The notes under the pieces were generated by a model. The model had not been told where the DNA came from, did no database searches, and saw only the letters and a list, made by a program, of their open reading frames with translations. Of a stretch of DNA of 6,974 nt, positions 1 through 5,860 are shown piece after piece. Every line of letters starts with the position of its first letter. Position 1 is the stretch's first letter. Made by a program: the position numbers and the translations under genes. The stretch is from Alphaproteobacteria bacterium (GTDB taxonomy: Bacteria; Pseudomonadota; Alphaproteobacteria; UBA6615), in NCBI GenBank assembly GCA_013003285.1, contig JABDJY010000099.1:1-6974 (forward strand), in the 5' to 3' direction.

Positions 1-1
1 G

Positions 2-847
2 TTCCCGCTGCTGGCGGCGGCCGGGGCCAAGACCAGCCGCATCGAAATCGGCACCGCCGTGATCGATATGCGCTACGAGAACCCCCTCTATATGGCCGAG
101 GACGCCGGCGCGGCCGACCTCATCGCCGGGGGCCGGCTGCAGCTCGGCATCAGCCGCGGCTCGGGCGAGCAGGTGATCGATGGCTGGCGATATTTCGGCT
201 ATCAGCCGGGCGAAAACGAGACCGACGCCGACATGGCCCGGCGCCATACGGAATTCCTGCTCGACGTGCTGCGGGGCGAGGGGTTCGCCCAGCCGAACCC
301 GCACCCGATGTTCCCCAATCCCACCGGCCTGCTTCGCGTCGAGCCCCATTCCGAAGGCCTGCGCGAGCGCCTCTGGTGGGGGGCGGCGACGAACGCGACC
401 GCCGTGTGGGCGGCAAAGCTGGGCATGAACCTGCAGAGCTCCACGCTGAAGACCGACGAGACCGGTGAGGCCTTCCACGTTCAACAGGCCGACCAGATCC
501 GGGCGTACCGGGCGGCCTGGAAGGAAGCCGGCCACACCCGCACGCCGCGCGTGTCCGTCAGCCGCAGCATCTTCGCGCTGGTCGACGACCGCGACCGCGC
601 CTATTTCGGCCGGGAAAGTCAGAGTAAAGACCATATCGGCTTTCTCGACGAGAACACCCGCTCGATCTTCGGGCGCAGCTATGCTGCGACGCCGGATAGG
701 CTTGTCGAAGAACTGGCCAAGGACGAGGCGATCGCCGAGGCCGATACGATCCTGCTGACGGTGCCCAACCAGCTCGGCGTCGATTACAACACGCATGTCA
801 TGGAATCGATTCTGACCCATGTCGCGCCGGCGCTAGGCTGGCGATGA
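2..847 (+). CDS. Luciferase-like (LLM class) flavin-dependent oxidoreductase, 5' end cut off by the window
   Basis: The frame is open from the first bases, so the true start lies left of the window; 281 residues are visible up to the TGA at 845. Family members usually have about 320-350 residues, so roughly 40-70 N-terminal residues are missing. Visible residues 28-53 (NPLYMAEDAGAADLIAGGRL, then LGISRGSG) match the luciferase-like TIM-barrel pattern 'P..lAe..a.lD.ls.GRl.lGiGrG'. The C-terminal part (TPDRLVEELAKD, then ADTILLTVPNQLG) fits the last barrel strand and helix. Enzymes of this family use reduced FMN (or F420 in some lineages) to oxygenate or reduce small organic molecules in the cytosol; the substrate cannot be read here. 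The GTG at 59 is internal, because conserved barrel sequence continues upstream of it. A VOC gene follows 102 bp downstream on the same strand, but with its own likely promoter. Confidence 0.85.
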   Translation, partial: FPLLAAAGAKTSRIEIGTAVIDMRYENPLYMAEDAGAADLIAGGRLQLGISRGSGEQVIDGWRYFGYQPGENETDADMARRHTEFLLDVLRGEGFAQPNPHPMFPNPTGLLRVEPHSEGLRERLWWGAATNATAVWAAKLGMNLQSSTLKTDETGEAFHVQQADQIRAYRAAWKEAGHTRTPRVSVSRSIFALVDDRDRAYFGRESQSKDHIGFLDENTRSIFGRSYAATPDRLVEELAKDEAIAEADTILLTVPNQLGVDYNTHVMESILTHVAPALGWR

Positions 848-888
848 GGGGCGAGGTCTCTATATCTGTGCGGCGTCTAGGGCGTTCA

Positions 889-917
889 TAGACATGCCGC
901 GCGGCGCGCCATAGACT
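889..917 (+). promoter_or_regulatory. Likely sigma-70-type promoter of the VOC gene
   Basis: TAGACA (889-894, one mismatch to TTGACA) and TAGACT (912-917, four of six matches to TATAAT) are separated by exactly 17 bp. This places transcription start near 924 and leaves a leader of about 25 nt before the ATG at 950. The two boxes lie in a CATAGAC direct repeat (887-893 and 910-916). The repeat could therefore be an operator instead of, or as well as, a promoter. The assignment is by eye. Confidence 0.4.
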
Positions 918-949
918 CTGCGCTCAATTACGCGCCGAGGACCCAAACC

Positions 950-1828
950 ATGGCCAAAAAAGCGAAGGTGCCGCAATACGACCGCGCTTCAGAGGATGTC
1001 GGTAACATCGTCAGCCTCGAGCATGTCAACTTGCTGGTGCCCGACCAACAACTTGCGACGGCATTCTATGTCAGCACCCTCGGCCTCACGCGCGACCCCT
1101 ATATGATGACCGGGGTGGACAACATGTGGGTCAATAACGGCCGCAGCCAACTCCATCTGCCGACCCGTGGCACCCAAGTGCTGCGTGGGCACACGGGTCT
1201 CGTCGTCGACCATTACGATTTGTTGGCGCAACGGCTGAAAGCCGCGCAGGACGTCCTCAAGGACACAAAATTTTCTTACAAAATCCGCAACGACCGCATC
1301 GATGTCACCTGCCCATGGGGCAATCGTTTCAGGCTTTATCCCGCCGATAGTCGCTTCGCACCGATGGCGTTGGGCATGCCCTATGTCGCCTTCGATGTGC
1401 CGCGCGGCAAGGCGGCGGCAATCGGCCGTTTTTACAGTGAGATTCTCGGCGCACCGGCGCAGATCGGCAAATTTGACGATGCGCCGGCCGCCCTGGTTTG
1501 TGCCGGTGCCGGCCAGCGGCTCATTTTCCGCGAAACCCGCGCCAAGGTCGCACCGTATGACGGTCACCATATCCAGGTTTATGTCGCCGATTTTTCCGGC
1601 CCCCATGGGCAGTTGGACGCGCGCGGGCTGATTACCGAAGAAAGCGACCAGCACCAGTACCGCTTCCAGACGATCATCGATCCGGCGAACGGCGAGCCGG
1701 TGTTCGAGATCGAACATGAGGTGCGTAGCCTGCGCCATCCGCTTTACGCCCGCCCCCTGGTCAACCGTAATCCGGCGCAGCGGATCATGACTTATCAACC
1801 AGGCCAAGACGCGGTGATGGTCGGCTAG
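950..1828 (+). CDS. VOC family protein (glyoxalase / extradiol-dioxygenase-like), two modules
   Basis: The 292-residue protein has two tandem vicinal-oxygen-chelate modules. Module 1 (about 22-132) begins SLEHVNLLVPDQQLATAFY and reads into the helix-strand LGL motif; it ends NRFRLYPAD. Module 2 (about 143-258) begins MPYVAFDVP, continues RFYSEILGAP, and includes HHIQVYVADF and EPVFEIEHE. Candidate metal ligands are His25, His69, His81, His207 and Glu254/Glu256. The first strand of module 2 lacks the usual His, so a classical extradiol dioxygenase site is not assured. VOC enzymes bind a divalent metal and act as isomerases, dioxygenases or thiol transferases; the substrate is unknown. The start is supported by GAGG at 937-940, nine nt before the ATG. 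A hairpin follows two bases after the stop, and a cupin gene lies 83 bp downstream. The lysine-rich N-terminus is an unstructured lead-in, not a signal peptide. Confidence 0.85.
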   Translation: MAKKAKVPQYDRASEDVGNIVSLEHVNLLVPDQQLATAFYVSTLGLTRDPYMMTGVDNMWVNNGRSQLHLPTRGTQVLRGHTGLVVDHYDLLAQRLKAAQDVLKDTKFSYKIRNDRIDVTCPWGNRFRLYPADSRFAPMALGMPYVAFDVPRGKAAAIGRFYSEILGAPAQIGKFDDAPAALVCAGAGQRLIFRETRAKVAPYDGHHIQVYVADFSGPHGQLDARGLITEESDQHQYRFQTIIDPANGEPVFEIEHEVRSLRHPLYARPLVNRNPAQRIMTYQPGQDAVMVG

Positions 1829-1830
1829 CG

Positions 1831-1847
1831 GGCGCCACGCTGGCGCC
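1831..1847 (+). terminator. Perfect GC-rich hairpin directly after the VOC stop codon
   Basis: GGCGCCA (1831-1837) and TGGCGCC (1841-1847) form a seven-pair stem with a three-base CGC loop, two bases after the TAG. No T-run follows, so this is not a textbook intrinsic terminator. It could cap the 3' end of the VOC mRNA or attenuate read-through into the cupin gene. Confidence 0.35.
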
Positions 1848-1861
1848 ACCTTCATCGCCAA

Positions 1862-1867
1862 TACAAT
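1862..1867 (+). promoter_or_regulatory. Possible -10 element of the cupin gene
   Basis: TACAAT matches the sigma-70 -10 consensus in five of six positions and lies 44 bp before the cupin ATG. No convincing -35 box lies 16-18 bp upstream, because that position falls in the post-VOC hairpin. It could be a weak or activator-dependent promoter, or chance. Confidence 0.25.
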
Positions 1868-1911
1868 TTGTGCATCGCGCACCGACAAGCCACGACCGGA
1901 GGAATGCGACC

Positions 1912-2274
1912 ATGAGCTATATCCATACTCTTGCTGATATACCCGAACACACCCGTCCGGTGGGCAAGCTGAAAGTCCTGTCAGGCGCATCGAATATGGT
2001 GTTCTGGGGAAAGCTGGATGCCGGCACCATGGCGCCGCGCCACAGTCACCCAAACGAGCAAATCACCTGGCTGATGAGCGGCCGTTTCGCCACAGCAATT
2101 GGCGACGATGCGGAAACAATCGTCGAAGCCGGCCAGATATTGGTCATTCCGGCCGGCGTCGAACACGAGCTCAGGTATCTGACCGATTGCGAAATTGTCG
2201 AATTCTTTTCGCCGCCGCGGACCGACATGTTTCCAACCGCAAGCCCCGCCAATCCCTACGCGGCGGGCAGCTGA
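1912..2274 (+). CDS. Small single-domain cupin protein
   Basis: The 120-residue protein is almost entirely one cupin beta-barrel. Cupin motif 1 is at residues 43-56 (RHSHPNEQITWLMSG region: His44, His46, Glu49, Gly56). Motif 2 is at 74-85 (GQILVIPAGVEH: Gly74, Pro80, Gly82, His85). The three histidines and one glutamate are the expected metal ligands, so the site looks intact. Single-domain cupins include dioxygenases, isomerases and sugar- or aromatic-handling enzymes, and many remain uncharacterised; the reaction here is unknown. I chose the ATG at 1912 over the in-frame GTG at 1870 because GGAGGA (1898-1903) sits eight nt upstream and the extra 14 residues would not belong to the fold. It follows the VOC gene by 83 bp on the same strand and converges on the second luciferase-like gene, leaving 17 bp with no terminator. 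Confidence 0.85.
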   Translation: MSYIHTLADIPEHTRPVGKLKVLSGASNMVFWGKLDAGTMAPRHSHPNEQITWLMSGRFATAIGDDAETIVEAGQILVIPAGVEHELRYLTDCEIVEFFSPPRTDMFPTASPANPYAAGS

Positions 2275-2291
2275 GGGACTATTCGCGGGAT

Positions 2292-3344
2292 TTACGGTTT
2301 GGCGAATTGAACGACCGACGGACCCCCGTCGAGAAAATGCGGCATCACTTCCTCGCCAAACTGTTGCAGCGCCTCGAACGAACCGGACAAATCATGCAGC
2401 AGGATGTTGCGAACGCCGACCTCATAGAGGCGACCGATACGCTCGATCATTTCCTCTGAGTTACCGATGACCGCCCCGGCCTCCGATGTCTCGGTCGGAT
2501 CGCCGCGGTCCTTGTGGCGATCGGCCGGCACGAAGCTCTTGGCCTGAAAGCGCGGATCGATCGCCAGCACCTGCACCTCGGTCAGGAACTTGCCGCGCAG
2601 GACATGGGCTTCGGCACGCTGCGCATCATTGTTGGCGACCATCAGCCCGCGGCATACGGCGACGCGCTCCGGGTCGAACGCCGCGCCCATTTTATCGAGC
2701 TCGTCGCGGTAGAATTCCAGGCTCTGCCCGATGGCCTCGAAGGAGGGAACCTGCGCGAGCAACAGATTGTAGCCGTTGCGCGCGGCGCCGCGGATCGAGT
2801 TCTCGCTGGCGGCGCCAACCCACATGGGCGGATAAGGTTTCTGCACGACCGGCGGCTCGACGATGATGTCGTTGAATTCCCAGCGCTCCGATTTGTAGGT
2901 CCATCGCGCCTGCTCGGTAAAGGCGCGCCGCATCAACATGACCGATTCCTCGAATATATCCTGGGCCTCGGCCATATCCAGACCGAACCCATGAAACTCG
3001 TTGGCCCGGTATCCGCGGCCGATGCCAAAATCGTAGCGCCCCTTGGTCAGTTGATCGATCGTCGCGATCTGTTCGGCGAGCAGGATGGGGTGATGCCACG
3101 GCACCACGACGACGGCACTGCCAAGCCGGATCGTGGAGGTGAGGCCGGCAAGGTAGGAAACGTAGTTGAGAGTTGCGGAAAGCTGTGAAAAACCGGTGAA
3201 ATGGTGTTCGACCAGCCAGGCGCTGGAAAAACCGAGCCGTTCGGCATACTGAATATATTCGCCATACTCGTGGTAGCCGAGCGCGGCCTCGGTAACGACA
3301 TCACCGGGTACCGCTTGGGCGCCCCCGAACAGGCCAAATTTCAT
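2292..3344 (-). CDS. Luciferase-like (LLM class) flavin-dependent oxidoreductase, complete
   Basis: This 350-residue protein is a full-length bacterial-luciferase-like monooxygenase. It begins MKFGLFGGAQ (first barrel strand). It carries the EHHF motif at 46-49, which aligns with the active-site His segment of LuxA. It also has the family signature around 87-120 (ILLAEQIATIDQLTKGRYDF, then GIGRGYRANEFHGFG). Residues 169-186 (KPYPPMWVGAASENSI) form the later conserved strand-loop, and the C-terminus closes with LYEVGVRNILLHD. The expected role is FMNH2-dependent oxygenation of a small substrate in the cytosol. GGGAG (plus-strand 3353-3357) sits eight nt before the ATG and supports the start. 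It is only distantly similar by eye to the truncated luciferase-like protein at the left edge, so it does not look like a recent duplicate. The upstream leader has an AT-rich -10-like stretch (3411-3418) and a run of eight C on the coding strand (3446-3439). Confidence 0.9.
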   Translation of the reverse strand: MKFGLFGGAQAVPGDVVTEAALGYHEYGEYIQYAERLGFSSAWLVEHHFTGFSQLSATLNYVSYLAGLTSTIRLGSAVVVVPWHHPILLAEQIATIDQLTKGRYDFGIGRGYRANEFHGFGLDMAEAQDIFEESVMLMRRAFTEQARWTYKSERWEFNDIIVEPPVVQKPYPPMWVGAASENSIRGAARNGYNLLLAQVPSFEAIGQSLEFYRDELDKMGAAFDPERVAVCRGLMVANNDAQRAEAHVLRGKFLTEVQVLAIDPRFQAKSFVPADRHKDRGDPTETSEAGAVIGNSEEMIERIGRLYEVGVRNILLHDLSGSFEALQQFGEEVMPHFLDGGPSVVQFAKP

Positions 3345-3538
3345 CGTCTTCGCTCCCGGCTGATCTTGCTGAAGGTGCTTGTCGTAGCAAAACCGGTGCG
3401 GCGGATACAGTTATATATGGGATGTTACGGCCGGAACCGGGGGGGGCTGCCGTGATCTGACATGGGCTATTTCAACCGAAGTTGACCCAAAGGTGACATC
3501 AGCAGCATGCGCGTTCACCGGTGTAACCTTTCTCGATT

Positions 3539-3585
3539 ACCCCCGATTACGGATTTGTAACCGCTTTAAATCCATAAACGGGGGT
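3539..3585. repeat. Two-tier inverted repeat (nested hairpin)
   Basis: ACCCCCG (3539-3545) pairs with CGGGGGT (3579-3585). Inside it, GGATTT (3551-3556) pairs with AAATCC (3568-3573), with a symmetric five-by-five internal loop and an 11-base apical loop. Both stems are perfect. The right end overlaps GGTTAACCGGT (3583-3593), which is nearly complementary to ACCGGTGTAACC (3517-3528) with one bulge, giving an alternative longer-range pairing. No T-run flanks it on either strand. Confidence 0.5.
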
Positions 3586-3596
3586 TAACCGGTCAC

Positions 3597-3618
3597 CGCA
3601 ACAATCTAGTTTGTTGCG
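3597..3618 (-). terminator. Hairpin just downstream of the muconolactone-isomerase-like gene
   Basis: CGCAACAA (3597-3604) and TTGTTGCG (3611-3618) form a perfect eight-pair stem around a six-base loop, 12 bases after the stop codon of the minus-strand gene. On the minus strand it is not followed by T residues; on the plus strand it is followed by TG then TTTT. It is therefore a weak intrinsic terminator candidate, possibly bidirectional or a 3'-end stabiliser. Confidence 0.3.
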
Positions 3619-3630
3619 TGTTTTGATGCG

Positions 3631-3933
3631 CTACATTGAGCGCGTGTGTTCCAGATGATGCGCCCAGCTCTCCAGCGGTGTGATTTCCCACTTATGCGCC
3701 ATCCATAGTGGTAAGCTCTGGACGAGTTCGGTGACTTCGTCATTTGAACCGGCATCGACAATAAATACATGCCGCTTCTGTCCGGCCGGCACGCCGCCGG
3801 CGACGATTTTCCCGTCGGCGTGCAACCCATTCAACATTTCCAAAGTCGCCGACACCGTCGCAAGCAGACCCGCCTTTTGATCGGGTGGCGGCGGCGGACC
3901 GCCGAAGTGATCAGTTGTTACGAGATACAACAT
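3631..3933 (-). CDS. Muconolactone delta-isomerase-like small protein (ferredoxin-like dimeric alpha/beta barrel)
   Basis: The 100-residue protein starts MLYLVTTDHF and has a helix at about 20-40 and strands at about 42-61. Its C-terminus is SNDEVTELVQSLPLWMAHKW then EITPLESW (63-90). That last block resembles muconolactone isomerase (CatC), where a 'VxSNDELHELLSSLPLF....EVTPL' pattern is typical, and length is close to the usual 90-97. Proteins with this fold act as isomerases in the beta-ketoadipate pathway or, as stand-alone relatives, have unknown functions. There is no catABD neighbour, so true CatC activity is doubtful. A five-proline run (13-17) in the first loop is unusual. The start is very secure: AAGGAGGT lies five nt before the ATG. 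It is 71 bp downstream of the small membrane-protein gene on the same strand, so co-transcription is possible. Confidence 0.65.
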   Translation of the reverse strand: MLYLVTTDHFGGPPPPPDQKAGLLATVSATLEMLNGLHADGKIVAGGVPAGQKRHVFIVDAGSNDEVTELVQSLPLWMAHKWEITPLESWAHHLEHTRSM

Positions 3934-3938
3934 TTGAA

Positions 3939-3946
3939 ACCTCCTT
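3939..3946 (-). promoter_or_regulatory. Perfect Shine-Dalgarno of the muconolactone-isomerase-like gene
   Basis: On the minus strand this reads AAGGAGGT, full complementarity to the 16S 3' end, five nt before the ATG at 3933. It is the strongest ribosome-binding site in the window. It implies high translation of a small protein and fixes its start. Confidence 0.85.
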
Positions 3947-4004
3947 TTTGTTTAATTGTTGAGAACATCGCTTCTTCCCGTGACAGGCGTGCCCGGGCCT
4001 GCAA

Positions 4005-4163
4005 TCATGCCTTGAAGCGCGCAGGTACGTGATGTCGTGGTAGTTGAATGCCGTGTTGTCTTTCCCGTACACGGCTAACCCAGTTGAACAAGGCTATAGC
4101 GACCACGAACAGGCCAATTGCCGACACTACGAATAATCCGGTGGCTAATTTTGCTTCTTCCAT
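4005..4163 (-). CDS. Small single-pass membrane protein (module 1, 52 aa)
   Basis: This short frame is supported by four things: AGGAG (plus-strand 4171-4175) seven nt before the ATG, a clear membrane-helix composition, a paralogue at 6091-6252, and conserved position divergent to a regulator. Residues 1-5 are acidic (MEEAK), 8-29 form one hydrophobic helix, and 31-46 are basic (RVRERQ...RHH). Charges predict N-terminus outside, C-terminus in the cytoplasm. Within the helix GLFVVSAI and GLFVVAIA form an internal octapeptide repeat with glycines at 9 and 17, suitable for helix packing. There is no signal-peptide cleavage motif. It is identical to its paralogue at 21 of the first 33 positions; the cytoplasmic tails differ. 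The function is unknown; I do not recognise a named family. It could be a partner of the divergent regulator, a leader peptide or a stress-type small membrane protein. A CAGGC/GCCTG hairpin (3984-4001) follows the stop. Confidence 0.7.
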   Translation of the reverse strand: MEEAKLATGLFVVSAIGLFVVAIALFNWVSRVRERQHGIQLPRHHVPARFKA

Positions 4164-4303
4164 CGTCTGTCTCCTGTAAGCTCGGTCTGGGTGCTTTGAT
4201 TGAAAAACAGTCCAGACAGGCTAGAGGCGCTGCAGATCGTTCGCTTTAGGGATTTATTATTTTACCGTCCGGAAATGCTTATTTATGCTTAGGAGCTGAT
4301 CAG
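4164..4303. promoter_or_regulatory. Divergent control region of module 1
   Basis: This 140-bp region separates the small membrane protein (leftward) from the regulator (rightward). Positions 4167-4294 align without gaps to 6253-6380, with 92 of 128 identities by hand count. Shared elements are the leftward Shine-Dalgarno block, a TATTAT -10-like hexamer for rightward transcription (4255-4260) without a good -35, and paired GCTTA repeats. An inverted repeat GTCTGG/CCAGAC (4185-4190, 4212-4217) is only in this copy. The poor -35 suggests an activator-dependent promoter. Confidence 0.55.
4277..4291 (+). repeat. GCTTA-N5-GCTTA direct repeat, candidate regulator-binding site (module 1)
   Basis: GCTTA occurs at 4277-4281 and 4287-4291, a 10-bp period. 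The identical pair is found at the equivalent place in module 2 although the five spacer bases differ. OmpR/PhoB-type winged helices bind such head-to-tail repeats one turn apart. The right half touches the regulator's Shine-Dalgarno (4291-4295), so occupancy would favour autorepression. The binding role is inferred. Confidence 0.45.
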
Positions 4304-5860
4304 TTGGGGGAAAATCGCGGAGCTGTGCACTATCAATTCGGCGACTATTCGCTTGATACCGAAAGCCTGGGGTTCACGCGAAAGGGAGACGTTGTGGCGC
4401 TCGAGCCACAAGTCTTTCGGCTGCTCCTATGTCTGATTGAGAACCGGGACCGGGTGGTTTCCAAGGACGATCTGATTGAAATGGTCTGGGACCAACGAAT
4501 CGTCTCGGATGGCGCGTTAAACACGTGCATAAACGCCGCACGCAACGCGGTTGGCGATGACGGCAAAACTCAGGCGGTGATCAAGACATTTCCACGGCGA
4601 GGGTTTCGGTTTGTTGCCGATGTGATCGAGGCCGTCCCTTCAAGTCCTTCACCGGCGAAGCCTGAGGCCTTGGCTCCTGTTGGCAAGCCTTCGATCATTA
4701 TTCTGCCATTTACAAATCTCACCGGCGATCCGGACCAAGATTTCATCGCCGACGGTTTACGCGTCGATATAGCGAACGTGATGGTAAGGGTCTCGGGCGT
4801 TTTCATCATCGCGATGACCAGCAGCAATCTCTACCGGGGAAAATCGGCAGAAGAGGCAAGCAACGAAATGGGCGTTCGTTATGCGTTGGAGGGAAACGTC
4901 CGGCGCGCAGGCAAACTGCTACGCATTTCGACTACTTTGACCGATACCGAATTGGGCGAGATCGTTTGGGCGGAGCAATTTGATCGCGAGCTGGACGAAG
5001 CATTCGAAGTCATCGACGAGGTTATCGGAAAAATTCTCACTGCGATGAATGTCAAGCTGGTGTCTGGAGAATCTGCCCGCGTTTGGCATCAGACGTTAAG
5101 AGATCTGCCATCGCTCGAAGCATTTTATCGCGGGGTTCACGAATTCTTCAAAATGGACAAATCCTCCATAAGTGAGGCGCGCCGCCACTTCGAACTGGTG
5201 GCGCGATTGCACCCGGAGTCATCGATTGGGCCAACCTGGATCGCATCGACCCACTGGTACGAACACCAGCGCGGGTGGTCGGAATCGAGGGAGGAATCAA
5301 AAAGGTTGGCAAAAGAATGGGCGGAAAAAGCGATCGGTCTTCCTGATAAGGACGGTCTGGCGCAAACGATGCTGTGTTACATATACCTGCTTGATCGCGA
5401 TTTCGACGCGGCTTTGGAAGCGGGAAAGAAAGGTGTCGAAAACCGCCCTAGCTGTGTCCATTCAAACGCGTTTTATGCAAACGCCTTGCATTATTGCGGC
5501 GAACAGCAAAAGGCGCGCTACTTTATTGAGTTAGCGATGCGTTATTCGCCCATACATCCGGCCTATTATCACGACATTCTCTCATCGACTTGCCGTGCGA
5601 CCGGAGATCTGGATCGTGCTGCCGAAGAAGCTCAAACGGCAATTGGCACCAATCCAAATGACGAAACCGCTCGCATTATTTTAGCCAGCCTCGCCGTCAA
5701 ACGAGGCCAACAAAGCGATGCCGCAAACGTGGCGCAGGAAATCCGAAACCTTGACCCGGAATTCTCAATCGAAAGTTTTGCCGCGGGTCAGCCCTATAGA
5801 AGCCAAGAATTTTTAGATCAGTTCGTCGCAGAGCTACGCGAAGCTGGTCTGCCTGAATGA
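4304..5860 (+). CDS. Winged-helix / TolB-like / TPR transcriptional regulator (module 1)
   Basis: The 518-residue protein has three parts. Residues 8-108 are an OmpR/PhoB-type winged helix (YQFGDYSLDTE, ALEPQVFRLLLCLIENRDRV, SDGALNTCINAARNAVGDD, TFPRRGFRFV). Residues 129-250 resemble the TolB-N/FlgO-like domain typical of proteins annotated as adenylate-cyclase-associated regulators (PSIIILPFTNLTGDPDQDF, ADGL, LEGNVRRAGKLLRI). Residues 270-490 contain degenerate TPR repeats (about 285-304, 353-384, 387-417, 424-450, 455-486), and the end QEFLDQFVAELREAGLPE is a familiar C-terminal signature. There is no receiver domain, cyclase domain or membrane helix, so unlike CadC it should be cytosolic. 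TTG at 4304 is chosen because AGGAG (4291-4295) lies eight nt upstream; GTG at 4325 is the alternative and matches the start of the paralogue. The ligand and targets are unknown. The adjacent divergent membrane protein and conserved repeats suggest local and auto-regulation. Confidence 0.85.
   Translation: MGENRGAVHYQFGDYSLDTESLGFTRKGDVVALEPQVFRLLLCLIENRDRVVSKDDLIEMVWDQRIVSDGALNTCINAARNAVGDDGKTQAVIKTFPRRGFRFVADVIEAVPSSPSPAKPEALAPVGKPSIIILPFTNLTGDPDQDFIADGLRVDIANVMVRVSGVFIIAMTSSNLYRGKSAEEASNEMGVRYALEGNVRRAGKLLRISTTLTDTELGEIVWAEQFDRELDEAFEVIDEVIGKILTAMNVKLVSGESARVWHQTLRDLPSLEAFYRGVHEFFKMDKSSISEARRHFELVARLHPESSIGPTWIASTHWYEHQRGWSESREESKRLAKEWAEKAIGLPDKDGLAQTMLCYIYLLDRDFDAALEAGKKGVENRPSCVHSNAFYANALHYCGEQQKARYFIELAMRYSPIHPAYYHDILSSTCRATGDLDRAAEEAQTAIGTNPNDETARIILASLAVKRGQQSDAANVAQEIRNLDPEFSIESFAAGQPYRSQEFLDQFVAELREAGLPE
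4319..4364 (+). repeat. 46-nt exact repeat, copy 1
   Basis: Forty-six bases, from GGAGCT before the GTG at 4325 through codons for VHYQFGDYSLDTE, are identical to 6404-6449. Flanking sequence on both sides is diverged, including synonymous sites further into the winged-helix domain. Confidence 0.9.

Larger units (their letters stand above)
3345..3630. other. Gene-free stretch with clustered inverted and direct repeats
   Basis: No credible protein gene is visible in these 286 bases, which lie between two minus-strand genes. From left to right they hold the ribosome-binding site of the luciferase-like gene and an ATATATAA stretch that could be its -10 (3411-3418). Next come an eight-G run (3439-3446) and an eight-base palindrome CACCGGTG (3516-3523). 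A GATTAC direct repeat with a 10-bp period (3535-3540, 3545-3550) and a second pair TGTAACC (3522-3528, 3556-3562) follow. The stretch ends with a nested hairpin (3539-3585), the palindrome GGTTAACC (3583-3590) and a further hairpin (3597-3618). Confidence 0.6.

Noticed and set aside
59..61. GTG 59 as the start of the first luciferase-like gene
   Set aside because: The same frame continues upstream to the window edge with conserved barrel sequence, so the gene is truncated, not short.
1870..1882. GTGC-ATCGC-GCAC small hairpin upstream of the cupin gene as an operator
   Set aside because: Four-base arms are too short to distinguish from chance in GC-rich DNA.
989..2053. Long minus-strand open frame (354 codons) opposite the VOC and cupin genes
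   Set aside because: It is antisense to two genes with clear domain motifs, has no ribosome-binding site and no recognisable fold; its length reflects GC-rich codon bias.
2514..3188. Plus-strand open frame (224 codons) inside the second luciferase-like gene
   Set aside because: It lies wholly opposite a complete, well-supported enzyme gene and shows no motif of its own.
3201..3455. Plus-strand open frame spanning the start of the luciferase-like gene
   Set aside because: It overlaps the gene start and leader antisense, with no ribosome-binding site and low-complexity ending.
3515..3618. CRISPR array
   Set aside because: The repeats are short, differ from each other and are not regularly spaced with unique spacers.
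3769..4032. Plus-strand frame across the muconolactone-isomerase-like and small membrane-protein genes
   Set aside because: It is antisense to two minus-strand genes that each have a strong ribosome-binding site; its composition is arginine-rich shadow sequence.
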